Below are positions 1-8,728 of a stretch of DNA of 64,000 nt, in pieces. Below the pieces are notes generated by a model. The model did no database searches and was not told the DNA's origin. It was given only the letters and a program-made list of their open reading frames with translations. The number at the start of each line of letters is the position of its first letter. The first letter of the stretch is position 1. The translations under genes and the position numbers were made by a program. This DNA comes from Sphingobacterium bovisgrunnientis (GTDB lineage Bacteria > Bacteroidota > Bacteroidia > Sphingobacteriales > Sphingobacteriaceae): the NCBI RefSeq assembly GCF_009829085.1, contig NZ_WUQY01000015.1:19695-83694 (forward strand), in the 5' to 3' direction.

Positions 1-2171
1 AAGAATAAAAATGTGATGGACACGACTGTAATAAATTGCCAATAGGATTGAATTGGCTTACTGATCAGAAGTGTCGTATGTTGATCTGGACGAAAAATTA
101 TATGTTGATGATCATCATTGTCATCGATAACGATAAATTCCTCTGTCTTTTGATTATAATATGGATCTCTGTTGGAGTAAGTGTATTTTCCGTTCTGACT
201 GATTAGAATACCATTTTTATAGATTGCAAAATTGTAATCTTTCGTTCTTGAATGTTCAAAAGTTTCCGCACTATTATCCGTTAAAAATGGAATAAAAGTG
301 GTAATACTGTTTAGGTTTTTTTTGAGATTAATAATAATAGAATAATTATTCCCTCGAATATCTTGTGAATTAAGTAATGTGAAGTAATCGTAATAACCGA
401 TTTCTGTTTTAGACTTATAAAACGATGTGGTATAATTTACTTTTGTAGCATTTGATATTACTTTTTCTCTAAAATCTGCTAAAGGATTAGAAAAATAATT
501 AATCAGCGGCTTCCCGTTGAAATAATAATACATCGAATAATTGTAGTTTGTGAGATATCCTACCAAATAGTTCTTCTGAATATAATCATCAATTAATTGT
601 GAATTAGGATTTACACTAGCAAGCTCTATTAATTTTTTAAGTTGCTCATCATTCTGAATTCTATTTTCTATTTCTGCAAAGTGAGAAATAGCTTCAACAT
701 CATCATCAGCTTCTAAATTTAGAAGCATTAACTTCATATGTTCACGGTTATTTTCATTGATTGCCTCGGCATATTTAATAGTTGTAATACAAGCTAATGT
801 AAGTACCGTGATTATTTGCGTATAAATATTGTTGTATTTCAACATCGACTTATCAAAAGATTGCATCATTATCAAAATACCAATGAGCACATTGATTAAT
901 GAAAAATCTTGATAAAAACCACTTACAATTAAAGCTGTTACTAACGCAATAAGTTGAATATTAAGATTCGTTGTTGCTTTTGGCGTTAGAATTTTACCCA
1001 CAAAAACCACAATGTCAGCAATCAAAATAACTGCGAAAACAATTATAGAATAAATAAGTATGTGATAGAATGTGAAGTCGTAAGTGAAAAAAAGCGTTAT
1101 TAGATCTTCTGTAGAAAAAGAAGAGTGTGTAATCAGCGTTGCAAGTTGACTAAACAATTGATTGTACAAGAAATAAACACCAAGTAGTATGAGTAGATAA
1201 ACCCAGTTTCGAATATTTCGCTTAAGTAATATCTCAGGTAAAACGATGTGTTGTTTGATAAATATGCAATAACATACTAACCACAAGAGTACAATTGAAT
1301 TTACCAAGAACGACCAAAGGTTGGGCGCTAGGTAGCTGTAGGCATAAGTGCGTGGAGAAAATAATTTGTAGTCTGATATTTGCGACAACCAATTTGTCTC
1401 CAAATCAATAATTCGTATTACAACGAATGTAAATGTCAACAAAATTATTGACAATAAGGGTTTACCTTTTCGTGCTAATCCAACACAAATGCTACTAATT
1501 AATATTACACAACAAATAGTTCCTAATACCCAGCATATCAGTTGAATATTTAAATATATATTATTGTATTTATTACTTTTAAGCTTGACGGAAAAGAGGT
1601 AGTCTTTGTCGATAGAGTAAATATTTTGAATATCATCGCTGTCACCAAATTTTGCTACTTGAAGCTGGGTTTTAGAAGTTACACCTAGATAATGTTGATC
1701 GTTTTTCGCTTTGTAATTTGTATTATACTGCCTTTCTATGGGGATGAGTGCAAGAATATTTAGCTCATTTGCTAATTTTTTCTTCTTTACGAGAAAAGAA
1801 AAGTTGTCTGCGTAAATATAGGATGTGCCTTCTTTAAGACCAGCTTCTGTATCGGGAACATAGATATTTGATGCCCAAAAAATCGGTTTGGATTTTTTAT
1901 AAATGTATAAATAAATCTGTTGTTGCTCGTATTCATTGGCAATTTCTCGAACTTGTAAAGGATAACGTTCGCTATTTACAAAGGTCTTGTTGAGAATCGA
2001 ATCCGAAAAAATACCTTCAATGAGTTTTTCTTTCTGATGTAAATTCGAAGCAAATTTTTTACTTTCTAGATCTAAAATGTCTTTGTCTGTAATTGCGTTT
2101 TTGACGGTAACTGCTGTTGCAAAAAATAAAAGGGTAAGTACGAATAAAAGTATTCGGAGTTTGTTTTTCAT
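1..2171 (-). CDS. Partial multi-span membrane protein, probable N-terminal part of a large sensor histidine kinase
   Basis: An open frame starts at ATG 2171 and runs without a stop to the left edge, giving 723 codons; the C-terminus lies outside the window. The protein starts MKNKLRILLF with one hydrophobic segment, then about 170 extracytoplasmic residues, then a run of roughly seven hydrophobic segments (about 190-430), a second soluble part, and what looks like a further membrane span right at the window edge. This build (signal anchor, multi-span core, soluble domain, last span) resembles the very large sensor kinases common in Sphingobacteriaceae, in which HAMP, HisKA and ATPase domains follow. 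None of those catalytic domains is visible here, so the kinase call is inference from architecture. It is followed by a separate gene, sseA, on the same strand. Confidence 0.6.
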   Translation of the reverse strand, partial: MKNKLRILLFVLTLLFFATAVTVKNAITDKDILDLESKKFASNLHQKEKLIEGIFSDSILNKTFVNSERYPLQVREIANEYEQQQIYLYIYKKSKPIFWASNIYVPDTEAGLKEGTSYIYADNFSFLVKKKKLANELNILALIPIERQYNTNYKAKNDQHYLGVTSKTQLQVAKFGDSDDIQNIYSIDKDYLFSVKLKSNKYNNIYLNIQLICWVLGTICCVILISSICVGLARKGKPLLSIILLTFTFVVIRIIDLETNWLSQISDYKLFSPRTYAYSYLAPNLWSFLVNSIVLLWLVCYCIFIKQHIVLPEILLKRNIRNWVYLLILLGVYFLYNQLFSQLATLITHSSFSTEDLITLFFTYDFTFYHILIYSIIVFAVILIADIVVFVGKILTPKATTNLNIQLIALVTALIVSGFYQDFSLINVLIGILIMMQSFDKSMLKYNNIYTQIITVLTLACITTIKYAEAINENNREHMKLMLLNLEADDDVEAISHFAEIENRIQNDEQLKKLIELASVNPNSQLIDDYIQKNYLVGYLTNYNYSMYYYFNGKPLINYFSNPLADFREKVISNATKVNYTTSFYKSKTEIGYYDYFTLLNSQDIRGNNYSIIINLKKNLNSITTFIPFLTDNSAETFEHSRTKDYNFAIYKNGILISQNGKYTYSNRDPYYNQKTEEFIVIDDNDDHQHIIFRPDQHTTLLISKPIQSYWQFITVVSITFLF

Positions 2172-2301
2172 GTTTTACGACGCTAACTTTTGTTTATTGC
2201 TACTTACAGATATTTGGAGATAGTTTAAGATAAAAATAACATAATTTATCCAAACAAAACTAAGGAACATATAATCATCGAATAAGTTTTATTTTCAGTA
2301 T

Positions 2302-3138
2302 TTATTTTGCTGTTGGCAGATTTAATTCTTCGCTGCCCCATTCGGACCAAGAACCATCATAAACTCTTATTTTTTCGTATCCAATCAAATGGCTGGCAAA
2401 TGCCAAGATGGATGCGGTTATTCCTGACCCACAACTGAAGATATATTCTTCAGCCTCTGGTCTTATATGTTTAAAGAAACGAGCGATTTTCTCCTTATCT
2501 CCGTAAAATTTTCCATCCAATAATTCCTCAAAAGGAATATTATTGGAGTGGGGGATATGTCCACTTTTTAAACCTTGTCTTGGCTCTGGAGCTACACCTG
2601 TAAATCTCGCTTTGCTTCTTGCGTCAAATATTTGGATGAAATCCTTTTGGTAATTCTCAAGAATATATTCTTTATCTGCGTACCAGGATACGTTGAAATT
2701 GGCTTTGAAATTTCCTTTTTCTATCGGCTCAATATAACGCTCTACCAAAGGGAACTCTTTCTCTTTCCAAGCGGGCAAGCCACCATTTAATATATGTACA
2801 TTATCAAATCCCATTACTTTGAACATCCACCAGGCGCGTGGACTCGAGTAGATTCCCCAGCGATCATACAAAACTACCGTACTATCTTGATTGATGCCAA
2901 GAGCTTGCATTTCTTGCTCAAATATTTCTGCGGACACCAGCGTATGCGGTAATTTAGAGCTTTTGTCCGATAATTTTCCTTCAATATCAAAGAATAATGA
3001 ATTCGGAATAAGTTCCAATGACTCATCTCGAAGTGATTGGCCGACTTTATCAATTGTACAATCTAGCAAAACAATGGACTTGTCATTTAATGCAGTCGCG
3101 AGTTCCTGAGTCGTAATAAGAGAAGAGTTAAATACCAT
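2302..3138 (-). CDS. sseA: 3-mercaptopyruvate/thiosulfate sulfurtransferase (rhodanese)
   Basis: Cytoplasmic two-domain rhodanese of 278 residues, the usual length. The N-terminal rhodanese domain (about 8-130) carries no catalytic cysteine; the C-terminal one (about 150-275) has the active-site loop CGSGITA with Cys236. In this family CGSG(V/I)T loops are associated with 3-mercaptopyruvate as sulfur donor, whereas CRKGVT loops go with thiosulfate, so mercaptopyruvate is the better guess. The conserved YDGSWSEWG motif near the C-terminus is present. It transfers sulfane sulfur to cyanide or thiol acceptors. The start is the ATG at 3138. A terminator hairpin at 3173-3200 separates it from rpsA upstream, so it probably has its own promoter. 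Confidence 0.9.
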   Translation of the reverse strand: MVFNSSLITTQELATALNDKSIVLLDCTIDKVGQSLRDESLELIPNSLFFDIEGKLSDKSSKLPHTLVSAEIFEQEMQALGINQDSTVVLYDRWGIYSSPRAWWMFKVMGFDNVHILNGGLPAWKEKEFPLVERYIEPIEKGNFKANFNVSWYADKEYILENYQKDFIQIFDARSKARFTGVAPEPRQGLKSGHIPHSNNIPFEELLDGKFYGDKEKIARFFKHIRPEAEEYIFSCGSGITASILAFASHLIGYEKIRVYDGSWSEWGSEELNLPTAK

Positions 3139-3172
3139 AGTTAAAATTACAAATGCTTTCTTACAAAAGCAA

Positions 3173-3200
3173 AAAGCTCCAATCTTTCGATTGGAGCTTT
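3173..3200 (-). terminator. Rho-independent terminator after rpsA
   Basis: Perfect 12-bp stem (AAAGCTCCAATC at 3173-3184 with its complement at 3189-3200) and a 4-nt loop. On the minus strand the stem is followed by a T-rich tract, so it ends the rpsA transcript. Confidence 0.85.
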
Positions 3201-3228
3201 AATATATTTAGTTAGTGACTAAAAAAAA

Positions 3229-5157
3229 TTATTTTTTGTCGCCACCTTCCATTTGCTCTTTTAATTGAGCTAATACATCTAAATCACCTAAAGTAGATTT
3301 CTCAACTGAATCTTTTACTTTTTTCACTGCGTTAGAAGCTGATTTAGCATCTTTTTTGCGTGAGTTAGATTCTTCTTTGCGAGCTTCTTCTTTAGCTTCT
3401 TCCCAGATACGTGAGTGAGAAATAACTAAACGTTTGTTCTCTTTGTTGAATTCAATGATTTTGAATTCTTGTGTATCATCAACTTTCAATGAAGTACCGT
3501 CTTCTTTTACAGAGTGCTTAGAAGGACAGAAACCTTCAACACCGTATTGTAAAGCTACGATATCACCTTTGTCACCAACTTTGATTACTGTTCCTTCGTG
3601 GATCGAACCTTCAGTGAAGATAGTTTCGAAAGTATCCCAAGGATTTTCTTCTAATTGTTTGTGACCTAAAGATAACTTGCGGTTTTCTTCGTCTAATTCT
3701 AATACAACTACTTCTAAAGCTTCACCTACTTTAGTGAATTCGTTAGGGTGGTTGATTTTTTTAGACCATGATAAGTCAGAGATGTGGATCAATCCGTCGA
3801 TACCGTCTTCTAATTCAACAAATACACCGAAGTTAGTCATGTTTTTAACAACAGCTTTTTGTTTAGAACCTACAGGGTAACGCTCAGTGATGTTTTTCCA
3901 AGGATCTGGAGTCAATTGTTTGATACCTAAGCTCATTTTACGCTCATCGCGATCTAATGTTAAGATTTGAGCTTCGATTTCGTCACCTACTTTTAAGAAC
4001 TCTTGAGGAGAACGTAAATTTTGTGACCATGACATTTCAGACACGTGAATTAAACCTTCAACACCTGGGATGATTTCTAAGAAAGCACCGTAATCAGCAA
4101 CTGTTACGATTTTTCCTTTTACTTTAGAACCGATAGCTAACGCTGTGTCTAAAGATTCCCAAGGGTGAGCTGATAATTGTTTTAAACCTAATGCGATACG
4201 TTTTTTCTCGTCATCAAAGTCTAATACTACCACGTTGATCGTTTGATCAAGAGCTAATACTTCTTTTGGATGTTCGATACGACCCCATGAGATGTCTGTA
4301 ATGTGAAGTAAACCGTCAACACCACCTAAGTCGATGAACACACCGAAGTCAGTGATATTTTTAACAGTACCTTCTAATACTTGACCTTTTTCTAATTTAG
4401 CAACGATTTCTGATTTTTGGTTTTCTAAATCGTCTTCAATTAATACTTTGTGAGATACTACTACGTTTTTGAACTCGTGGTTGATTTTTACCACTTTGAA
4501 TTCCATAGTTTTACCTACGTAAACATCGTAATCACGGATAGGTTTGATGTCGATTTGAGATCCAGGTAAGAAAGCTTCTACACCTTTGATGTCTACGATT
4601 AAACCACCTTTAGTACGAGATTTAACGAAACCGTCGATGATTGCATCATTCTCTAATGCATCATTGATAGCTTCCCATGATTTTTGAGTTTTTGCACGCT
4701 TACGTGATAATACTAATTGACCATTTGCATCCTCTTGAGATTCAACAAATACATCAACAGTATCCCCGATTTTTAATTCAGGAAGATCACGAAACTCAGT
4801 TTTTGCTACAAGACCGTCTGATTTGAAACCTACGTTTAATACAACGTCTTTGTTGTTGATAGATACAACAACACCTTCGATAATTTCACCTTGATTGATT
4901 TGGTTGAAAGTACCAGCGTATTGCTCTTCTAATTGAGCACGCTCAGTGTCACTGTAGTTACCGAAAGCTTTCTCGTCAGCATCCCAATCGAAATCACCTT
5001 CTGGTGTAGACCAAGTAGTTGATTTGATTTGGTCGATCAAAGTTGAATCTGCTTCAGACTCAATTGTCTCAGTGTCTTTCACTACTTTAGTGTCAGCACC
5101 TTGTAGCTCTGCGTTTTTCGCCGCTAACTCTTTTTCTGCTTCTTGTTTTTTTGCCAT
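3229..5157 (-). CDS. rpsA: 30S ribosomal protein S1
   Basis: RNA-binding ribosomal protein that helps load mRNA on the 30S subunit; 642 residues. Six tandem S1 OB-fold repeats follow an acidic/charged N-terminal extension of about 85 residues; repeats 3-6 show the canonical pattern GVFIDLGGVDGLLH, GLIHVSEMSW, GLIHISDLSW, each about 85 residues apart. The C-terminal 50 residues are charged and lysine-rich. Bacteroidota mostly lack strong Shine-Dalgarno sites, but this gene has an AGGAG about 11 nt before the ATG at 5157. A -7 box lies at 5196-5203 and a perfect palindrome at the predicted mRNA 5' end (5176-5192). It is transcribed alone and ended by the hairpin at 3173-3200. Confidence 0.97.
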   Translation of the reverse strand: MAKKQEAEKELAAKNAELQGADTKVVKDTETIESEADSTLIDQIKSTTWSTPEGDFDWDADEKAFGNYSDTERAQLEEQYAGTFNQINQGEIIEGVVVSINNKDVVLNVGFKSDGLVAKTEFRDLPELKIGDTVDVFVESQEDANGQLVLSRKRAKTQKSWEAINDALENDAIIDGFVKSRTKGGLIVDIKGVEAFLPGSQIDIKPIRDYDVYVGKTMEFKVVKINHEFKNVVVSHKVLIEDDLENQKSEIVAKLEKGQVLEGTVKNITDFGVFIDLGGVDGLLHITDISWGRIEHPKEVLALDQTINVVVLDFDDEKKRIALGLKQLSAHPWESLDTALAIGSKVKGKIVTVADYGAFLEIIPGVEGLIHVSEMSWSQNLRSPQEFLKVGDEIEAQILTLDRDERKMSLGIKQLTPDPWKNITERYPVGSKQKAVVKNMTNFGVFVELEDGIDGLIHISDLSWSKKINHPNEFTKVGEALEVVVLELDEENRKLSLGHKQLEENPWDTFETIFTEGSIHEGTVIKVGDKGDIVALQYGVEGFCPSKHSVKEDGTSLKVDDTQEFKIIEFNKENKRLVISHSRIWEEAKEEARKEESNSRKKDAKSASNAVKKVKDSVEKSTLGDLDVLAQLKEQMEGGDKK

Positions 5158-5175
5158 TAATTAATTTTCTCCTTT

Positions 5176-5192
5176 TTCCTACATTGTAGGAA
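5176..5192 (-). promoter_or_regulatory. Perfect palindrome in the rpsA leader
   Basis: TTCCTACA-T-TGTAGGAA, 8-bp arms around one base, lying between the -7 box and the AGGAG of rpsA. It is at the predicted transcription start, so it may be a DNA operator or a 5'-terminal mRNA hairpin. Function is inference. Confidence 0.5.
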
Positions 5193-5195
5193 GTG

Positions 5196-5203
5196 CAAAG
5201 ATA
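5196..5203 (-). promoter_or_regulatory. -7 box of the rpsA promoter
   Basis: Minus-strand TATCTTTG, an exact match to the Bacteroidota consensus TAnnTTTG, about 40 nt upstream of the rpsA ATG. The transcription start would fall near 5190. Confidence 0.7.
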
Positions 5204-5254
5204 CGAAAAACTTTTATTTACAATTATTTATGTGAAAAAAGTTTTCAAGTAATC

Positions 5255-6520
5255 TTATAGAGTTGTGTTTGCTTGCGCTAGTGTATGATTGATAATTTTT
5301 ACTAAATCTTTTTCACTGAAAGGTTTCATAATCACATTGTCAAAGAATTCGTTACGTTTTTTTTCTAATTCTTTTATTTGTTCGTAATCAGATGACGTTG
5401 CAATTATTTTTGTAAGTTTTAATTTGGGTAATTGCCTAATGTAGACTAATAATTCATCTCCTGTCATAATCGGCATATTAATATCTGTTATTATAATATT
5501 CGGCGTGTAAACTTTTAATATTTCCAAAGCTTCTAGACCATTCGAAGCAGTTTTCACATGTTTAAATGTTTGAAAGAATTGTTTTAAGTAAAGAATATTT
5601 AAAATATTATCATCAACTAATAGCCATGAAAGATCATCTGGGAAATCAGCTAATGATTTCAAATCAGATGATGATTTAATTTTCATTTTAGCTTTAGGAA
5701 TTGGAATCTCAATGGTAAATGTTGTTCCTATGTTTTCTCTACTTACGAATGAGATTGTTCCTTGCAATTTACTTACTAATTTTTTTGTGATGTATAATCC
5801 GAGGCCTATGCCATTGCTGAGTTTGTTTTCATCACTTCGTGTAAAATATTTTTTGAAAATATGTGGTTGCATGCCTTCTGGAATTCCTAAGCCTGAATCA
5901 GAAATTTTTATCTGCAGGTTATTTATCTCATTGATCTTAATGTAACAACTGACTTTACCCTTGATTGTATATTTAATCCCATTGGAAATTAGATTCGTTA
6001 ATACTTGTCTAATTTTTAGTTCATCACTGTATATAATATTTGGAGCTGTCTCATCGACTGTGACTTCAAAATCAATGTTCTTTATTTCAGCTTGGCTTTT
6101 ATGTATGTGGTAAATATCATTTGCTAAATCATTGATATCAAAGTCATGTAAGTCCAAATTGGAAGTGTAATCTATCCTGCTCAAATTAAGAATATCATTT
6201 ATACTGCGAGATGTATTCGTTATATTAGAATAGGCAGAATCTAAGAAAAGCTGTTCTTTTTCAGAATAAATATTTCCTCTTTTACGCAACAAATCAATTA
6301 TTCCTATCAGAGAATTAAGGGGTGTTCGTATTTCATGACTTATTTCTGCAAGAATATCAGACTTTTCTGAAGCAAGTTTGGCTGCATAATGTTGCTCTTG
6401 TATCAATTGCTTTTCATAATATCTATTTCTAAATTGATAATAAATCATTATAAAAATGAGAATAAAGATAAATACCAAACAAATAATAGTCTGCCAAGTC
6501 AATTTGCTGGATTGAATCAA
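5255..6520 (-). CDS. Hybrid histidine kinase, C-terminal portion (frameshift-separated)
   Basis: Membrane-bound hybrid sensor kinase part: hydrophobic span (about 9-28), HisKA with phospho-acceptor His62 in SHEIRTPLNS, ATPase domain with DSGLGIP and GIGLGLYI motifs (about 170-275), and a receiver domain (about 297-415) with phospho-acceptor Asp346 in TDINMP and the conserved MKPF lysine. The listed start is a TTG; the same frame is open further upstream to 6649, past the stop (6573) of the upstream ORF in another frame. That upstream ORF supplies a membrane span and sensor domain but no kinase. The two are therefore most simply one gene of about 690 codons broken by a frameshift between 6573 and 6649. 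Translated alone this piece would lack its sensor. Confidence 0.8.
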   Translation of the reverse strand: MIQSSKLTWQTIICLVFIFILIFIMIYYQFRNRYYEKQLIQEQHYAAKLASEKSDILAEISHEIRTPLNSLIGIIDLLRKRGNIYSEKEQLFLDSAYSNITNTSRSINDILNLSRIDYTSNLDLHDFDINDLANDIYHIHKSQAEIKNIDFEVTVDETAPNIIYSDELKIRQVLTNLISNGIKYTIKGKVSCYIKINEINNLQIKISDSGLGIPEGMQPHIFKKYFTRSDENKLSNGIGLGLYITKKLVSKLQGTISFVSRENIGTTFTIEIPIPKAKMKIKSSSDLKSLADFPDDLSWLLVDDNILNILYLKQFFQTFKHVKTASNGLEALEILKVYTPNIIITDINMPIMTGDELLVYIRQLPKLKLTKIIATSSDYEQIKELEKKRNEFFDNVIMKPFSEKDLVKIINHTLAQANTTL

Positions 6521-6572
6521 TAATTCATCATGTTCACTTCGGAGTAATTTCTTATGATTGCCTATCTGATAG

Positions 6573-6649
6573 TCATATTCCTTGTATAGATTGATAAATA
6601 CTGTACAGTAAAGTGAAATGATTAGAAAGAAGTTTACGTTCAGACTTTC
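6573..6649 (-). other. Probable frameshift junction inside one histidine kinase gene
   Basis: The upstream frame (start 7334) stops with TGA at 6573, while the downstream kinase frame is open from just after a TAA at 6650-6652. The 77-nt overlap is where a one-base insertion or deletion would rejoin sensor and kinase. Either a real mutation or a sequencing error explains it. Confidence 0.6.
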
Positions 6650-7334
6650 TTAATGATTCGTATGAAGATCTAAATTCATTAAAATAATTACTGGTTGTTT
6701 TAGAAAAATTCTCCAGTTGCTTATTATGAACTCTTATGGTCTCTTCGTCGATAATTAATTGCGGTGTATTTTTGATTGCCTTTGGTAATGGTAATTTATT
6801 TGGTCTTTGTAGCGTTTTTGGGGCTTTATCAATATCAAGATTTAAATTTTTCGCAGTAGGAATTGGTAAATGATTTGTGCCAAGTGGGAGAGATTGTATT
6901 GAATCTATCCGTACAGATAGCGCGATTAAATTCTTTATGTCATTTTGTAATTGAGTATATTTCTTATATAGAATTGCATCATTAACCTCTGCTTGTTTTG
7001 CAGTTGAATCTCCCTTTTGTTGGGAAATTATATCAGATATTCTATTGTTAAGATTGTTTATATTTTTTTCATAGTTTTTATAATGGGCTATATCTAAGTC
7101 GATACTATATTTTCTAAAATGATTTTCTGCTTCTAAGAAGTCATTTACTACGTCTTCATATTTTGAATCTTTGTAATTCGTTAATTCTATAAGTTTTGTG
7201 ATTCTTTTATGAATGGCTTCAAAATAATTGATGCTAATAAAGAAAATTGTAGTTATAACGAGGAAGAGCGAAATAGTGACAACAAGTAAAGCTGTTCGTA
7301 TATTATTGTTTGACTCTACTTCTTTTTCAATCAT
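6573..7334 (-). CDS. Sensor-domain N-terminal fragment of the split histidine kinase
   Basis: 253 residues: a short cytoplasmic N-terminus, one clear membrane span (about 15-36), then a mostly helical, charged extracytoplasmic region with an Asn/Lys-rich segment (about 37-245) and a Pro-rich stretch around 150-190. No kinase, receiver or DNA-binding domain is present. It stops just as the sequence would be expected to approach a second membrane span, and the kinase in the next frame begins with that span. I read it as the sensor half of the same gene. As a standalone protein its function would be unknown. It starts 8 nt after the YihY-type gene stops. Confidence 0.65.
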   Translation of the reverse strand: MIEKEVESNNNIRTALLVVTISLFLVITTIFFISINYFEAIHKRITKLIELTNYKDSKYEDVVNDFLEAENHFRKYSIDLDIAHYKNYEKNINNLNNRISDIISQQKGDSTAKQAEVNDAILYKKYTQLQNDIKNLIALSVRIDSIQSLPLGTNHLPIPTAKNLNLDIDKAPKTLQRPNKLPLPKAIKNTPQLIIDEETIRVHNKQLENFSKTTSNYFNEFRSSYESLRKSERKLLSNHFTLLYSIYQSIQGI

Positions 7335-7342
7335 TAATTAAC

Positions 7343-8305
7343 TTATATTTTAAATTGGTTGTGTGATTTGTGTCTTACGACTTTAATACTTCGTTTGGAT
7401 AAAACTAAGCTAGTGTTGAGTTCAAATCCTATCAAAATTATTAAAGAATTTAAATACATCCAAATCATTATAACAATAATTGTACCGATAGACCCGTATA
7501 TTTTATTGTAAGCGTTAAAATTATTGATGTAAAAAGCAAACCCCGAGAAAGTGAGAATGGCTAAAATTGTGGCTAATATTGCTCCTGGGCTAAAAATTTT
7601 CCAATGTCTTGAACTTGATGGTCCATATTTATATACTAATCCAACTGTGAAAAAATATATTAAGAATAATATACACCATTTTGAAACGGTCAATAAAAAT
7701 GTCCAAAACCAAGAAAGATCGTATTCTATGTTTTCTTTGAGGTAATTAATAAATATCCCAACAATTGTGAAAACACCGATACCTAAAGCTAATGCAGTAA
7801 CGATTGCAAAAGAGAGAGCTAAGGCGATGATCCGGCGTACAAGCCATTTTCTATTCTCACGAGTCAATGATGCTTTATTGAAAGTCATCATTAGGTTTGT
7901 CATTCCATTGGTAGCAAAGAACGTTGCTAGGACGAAACCAAAAGACAATAATCCGCCATTTTGGTTTTTAATGATATCCTCTAATGTTGTTTGAATTGCA
8001 GAAAATGCATCCGTAGGTATGACAATTTCCAAAAAGCTGAGTAATTTCTCTTGAAAATTGTCAACTGGAATATAGGGGATAAGCGTGAACAAGAAGATAA
8101 TCCCTGGGAAAATTGCCAACATAAAGTTGTACGATAGACTTGAAGCTTTGTTGAGAATTGATTCACGAGTAATTTCTTGGAAAAAGAAGGTTGCGACAGT
8201 GTAAAGCGGTAATTTTCCGAAACCTGGAATTATGGCTTTTTTGCTCCATTCGACTAAGTTGTCGTAGGGTTTAAACACTAATAATCGGTTATGGAGCTTT
8301 TTCAT
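7343..8305 (-). CDS. YihY/BrkB family inner-membrane protein
   Basis: 320-residue integral membrane protein with about six hydrophobic segments (near 40-75, 90-115, 120-145, 160-190, 205-235, 240-300). The N-terminal part ESILNKASSLSYNFMLAIFP and the polar GMTNLMMTFNKA region match the YihY family, once called ribonuclease BN by mistake. Role is not settled; some members are linked to envelope integrity or transport. Both ends are tightly packed, 6 nt from the thioesterase upstream and 8 nt from the kinase fragment downstream, so it is likely co-transcribed. Family call is firm, function is not. Confidence 0.88.
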   Translation of the reverse strand: MKKLHNRLLVFKPYDNLVEWSKKAIIPGFGKLPLYTVATFFFQEITRESILNKASSLSYNFMLAIFPGIIFLFTLIPYIPVDNFQEKLLSFLEIVIPTDAFSAIQTTLEDIIKNQNGGLLSFGFVLATFFATNGMTNLMMTFNKASLTRENRKWLVRRIIALALSFAIVTALALGIGVFTIVGIFINYLKENIEYDLSWFWTFLLTVSKWCILFLIYFFTVGLVYKYGPSSSRHWKIFSPGAILATILAILTFSGFAFYINNFNAYNKIYGSIGTIIVIMIWMYLNSLIILIGFELNTSLVLSKRSIKVVRHKSHNQFKI

Positions 8306-8311
8306 TTCATA

Positions 8312-8719
8312 TTAATCAAAATATGGCTCCATCTTTTGCATAAACACATCAGGTGCTTTGCATGGCCTATTTCGAGCCATATCTACAAATACCAATTGTG
8401 TATTTCCTATATTTAGCAAGGTACCAGCTTCGTCATATACTTCGTATTCGAACTTGATACGTACAGATGGTTTTTCTTTGATGATAACTTTTATGGTAAG
8501 TAATTCATCGTATTTTGCAGGCTGGCTATATTTGATGTTCATTTCCAAAACAGGCATCATGACGCCCATCTCTTCTAATTCTTTGTACGAAAATCCTGTT
8601 TTACGCAACATCTCTGTACGTGCTACCTCGTAGTATGCGGCATAATTTCCATAGTATACGTATCCCATTTGGTCTGTCTCTGCATACCTCACTCTAATCT
8701 TTTCTTCGTGTACAAACAT
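8312..8719 (-). CDS. Acyl-CoA thioesterase, YbgC/4HBT hotdog family
   Basis: 135-residue single hotdog domain. The motif RYAETDQMGYVYYGNY near the N-terminus contains the catalytic Asp16 and the family's typical GxxYYxNY signature. It would hydrolyse acyl-CoA or acyl-ACP thioesters in the cytoplasm; in E. coli YbgC is coded with the Tol-Pal envelope genes. Here it sits between mltG (9 nt) and a YihY-type gene (6 nt), in an operon dominated by envelope functions. Substrate cannot be read from sequence. Confidence 0.9.
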   Translation of the reverse strand: MFVHEEKIRVRYAETDQMGYVYYGNYAAYYEVARTEMLRKTGFSYKELEEMGVMMPVLEMNIKYSQPAKYDELLTIKVIIKEKPSVRIKFEYEVYDEAGTLLNIGNTQLVFVDMARNRPCKAPDVFMQKMEPYFD

Positions 8720-8728
8720 GGATTTGTT

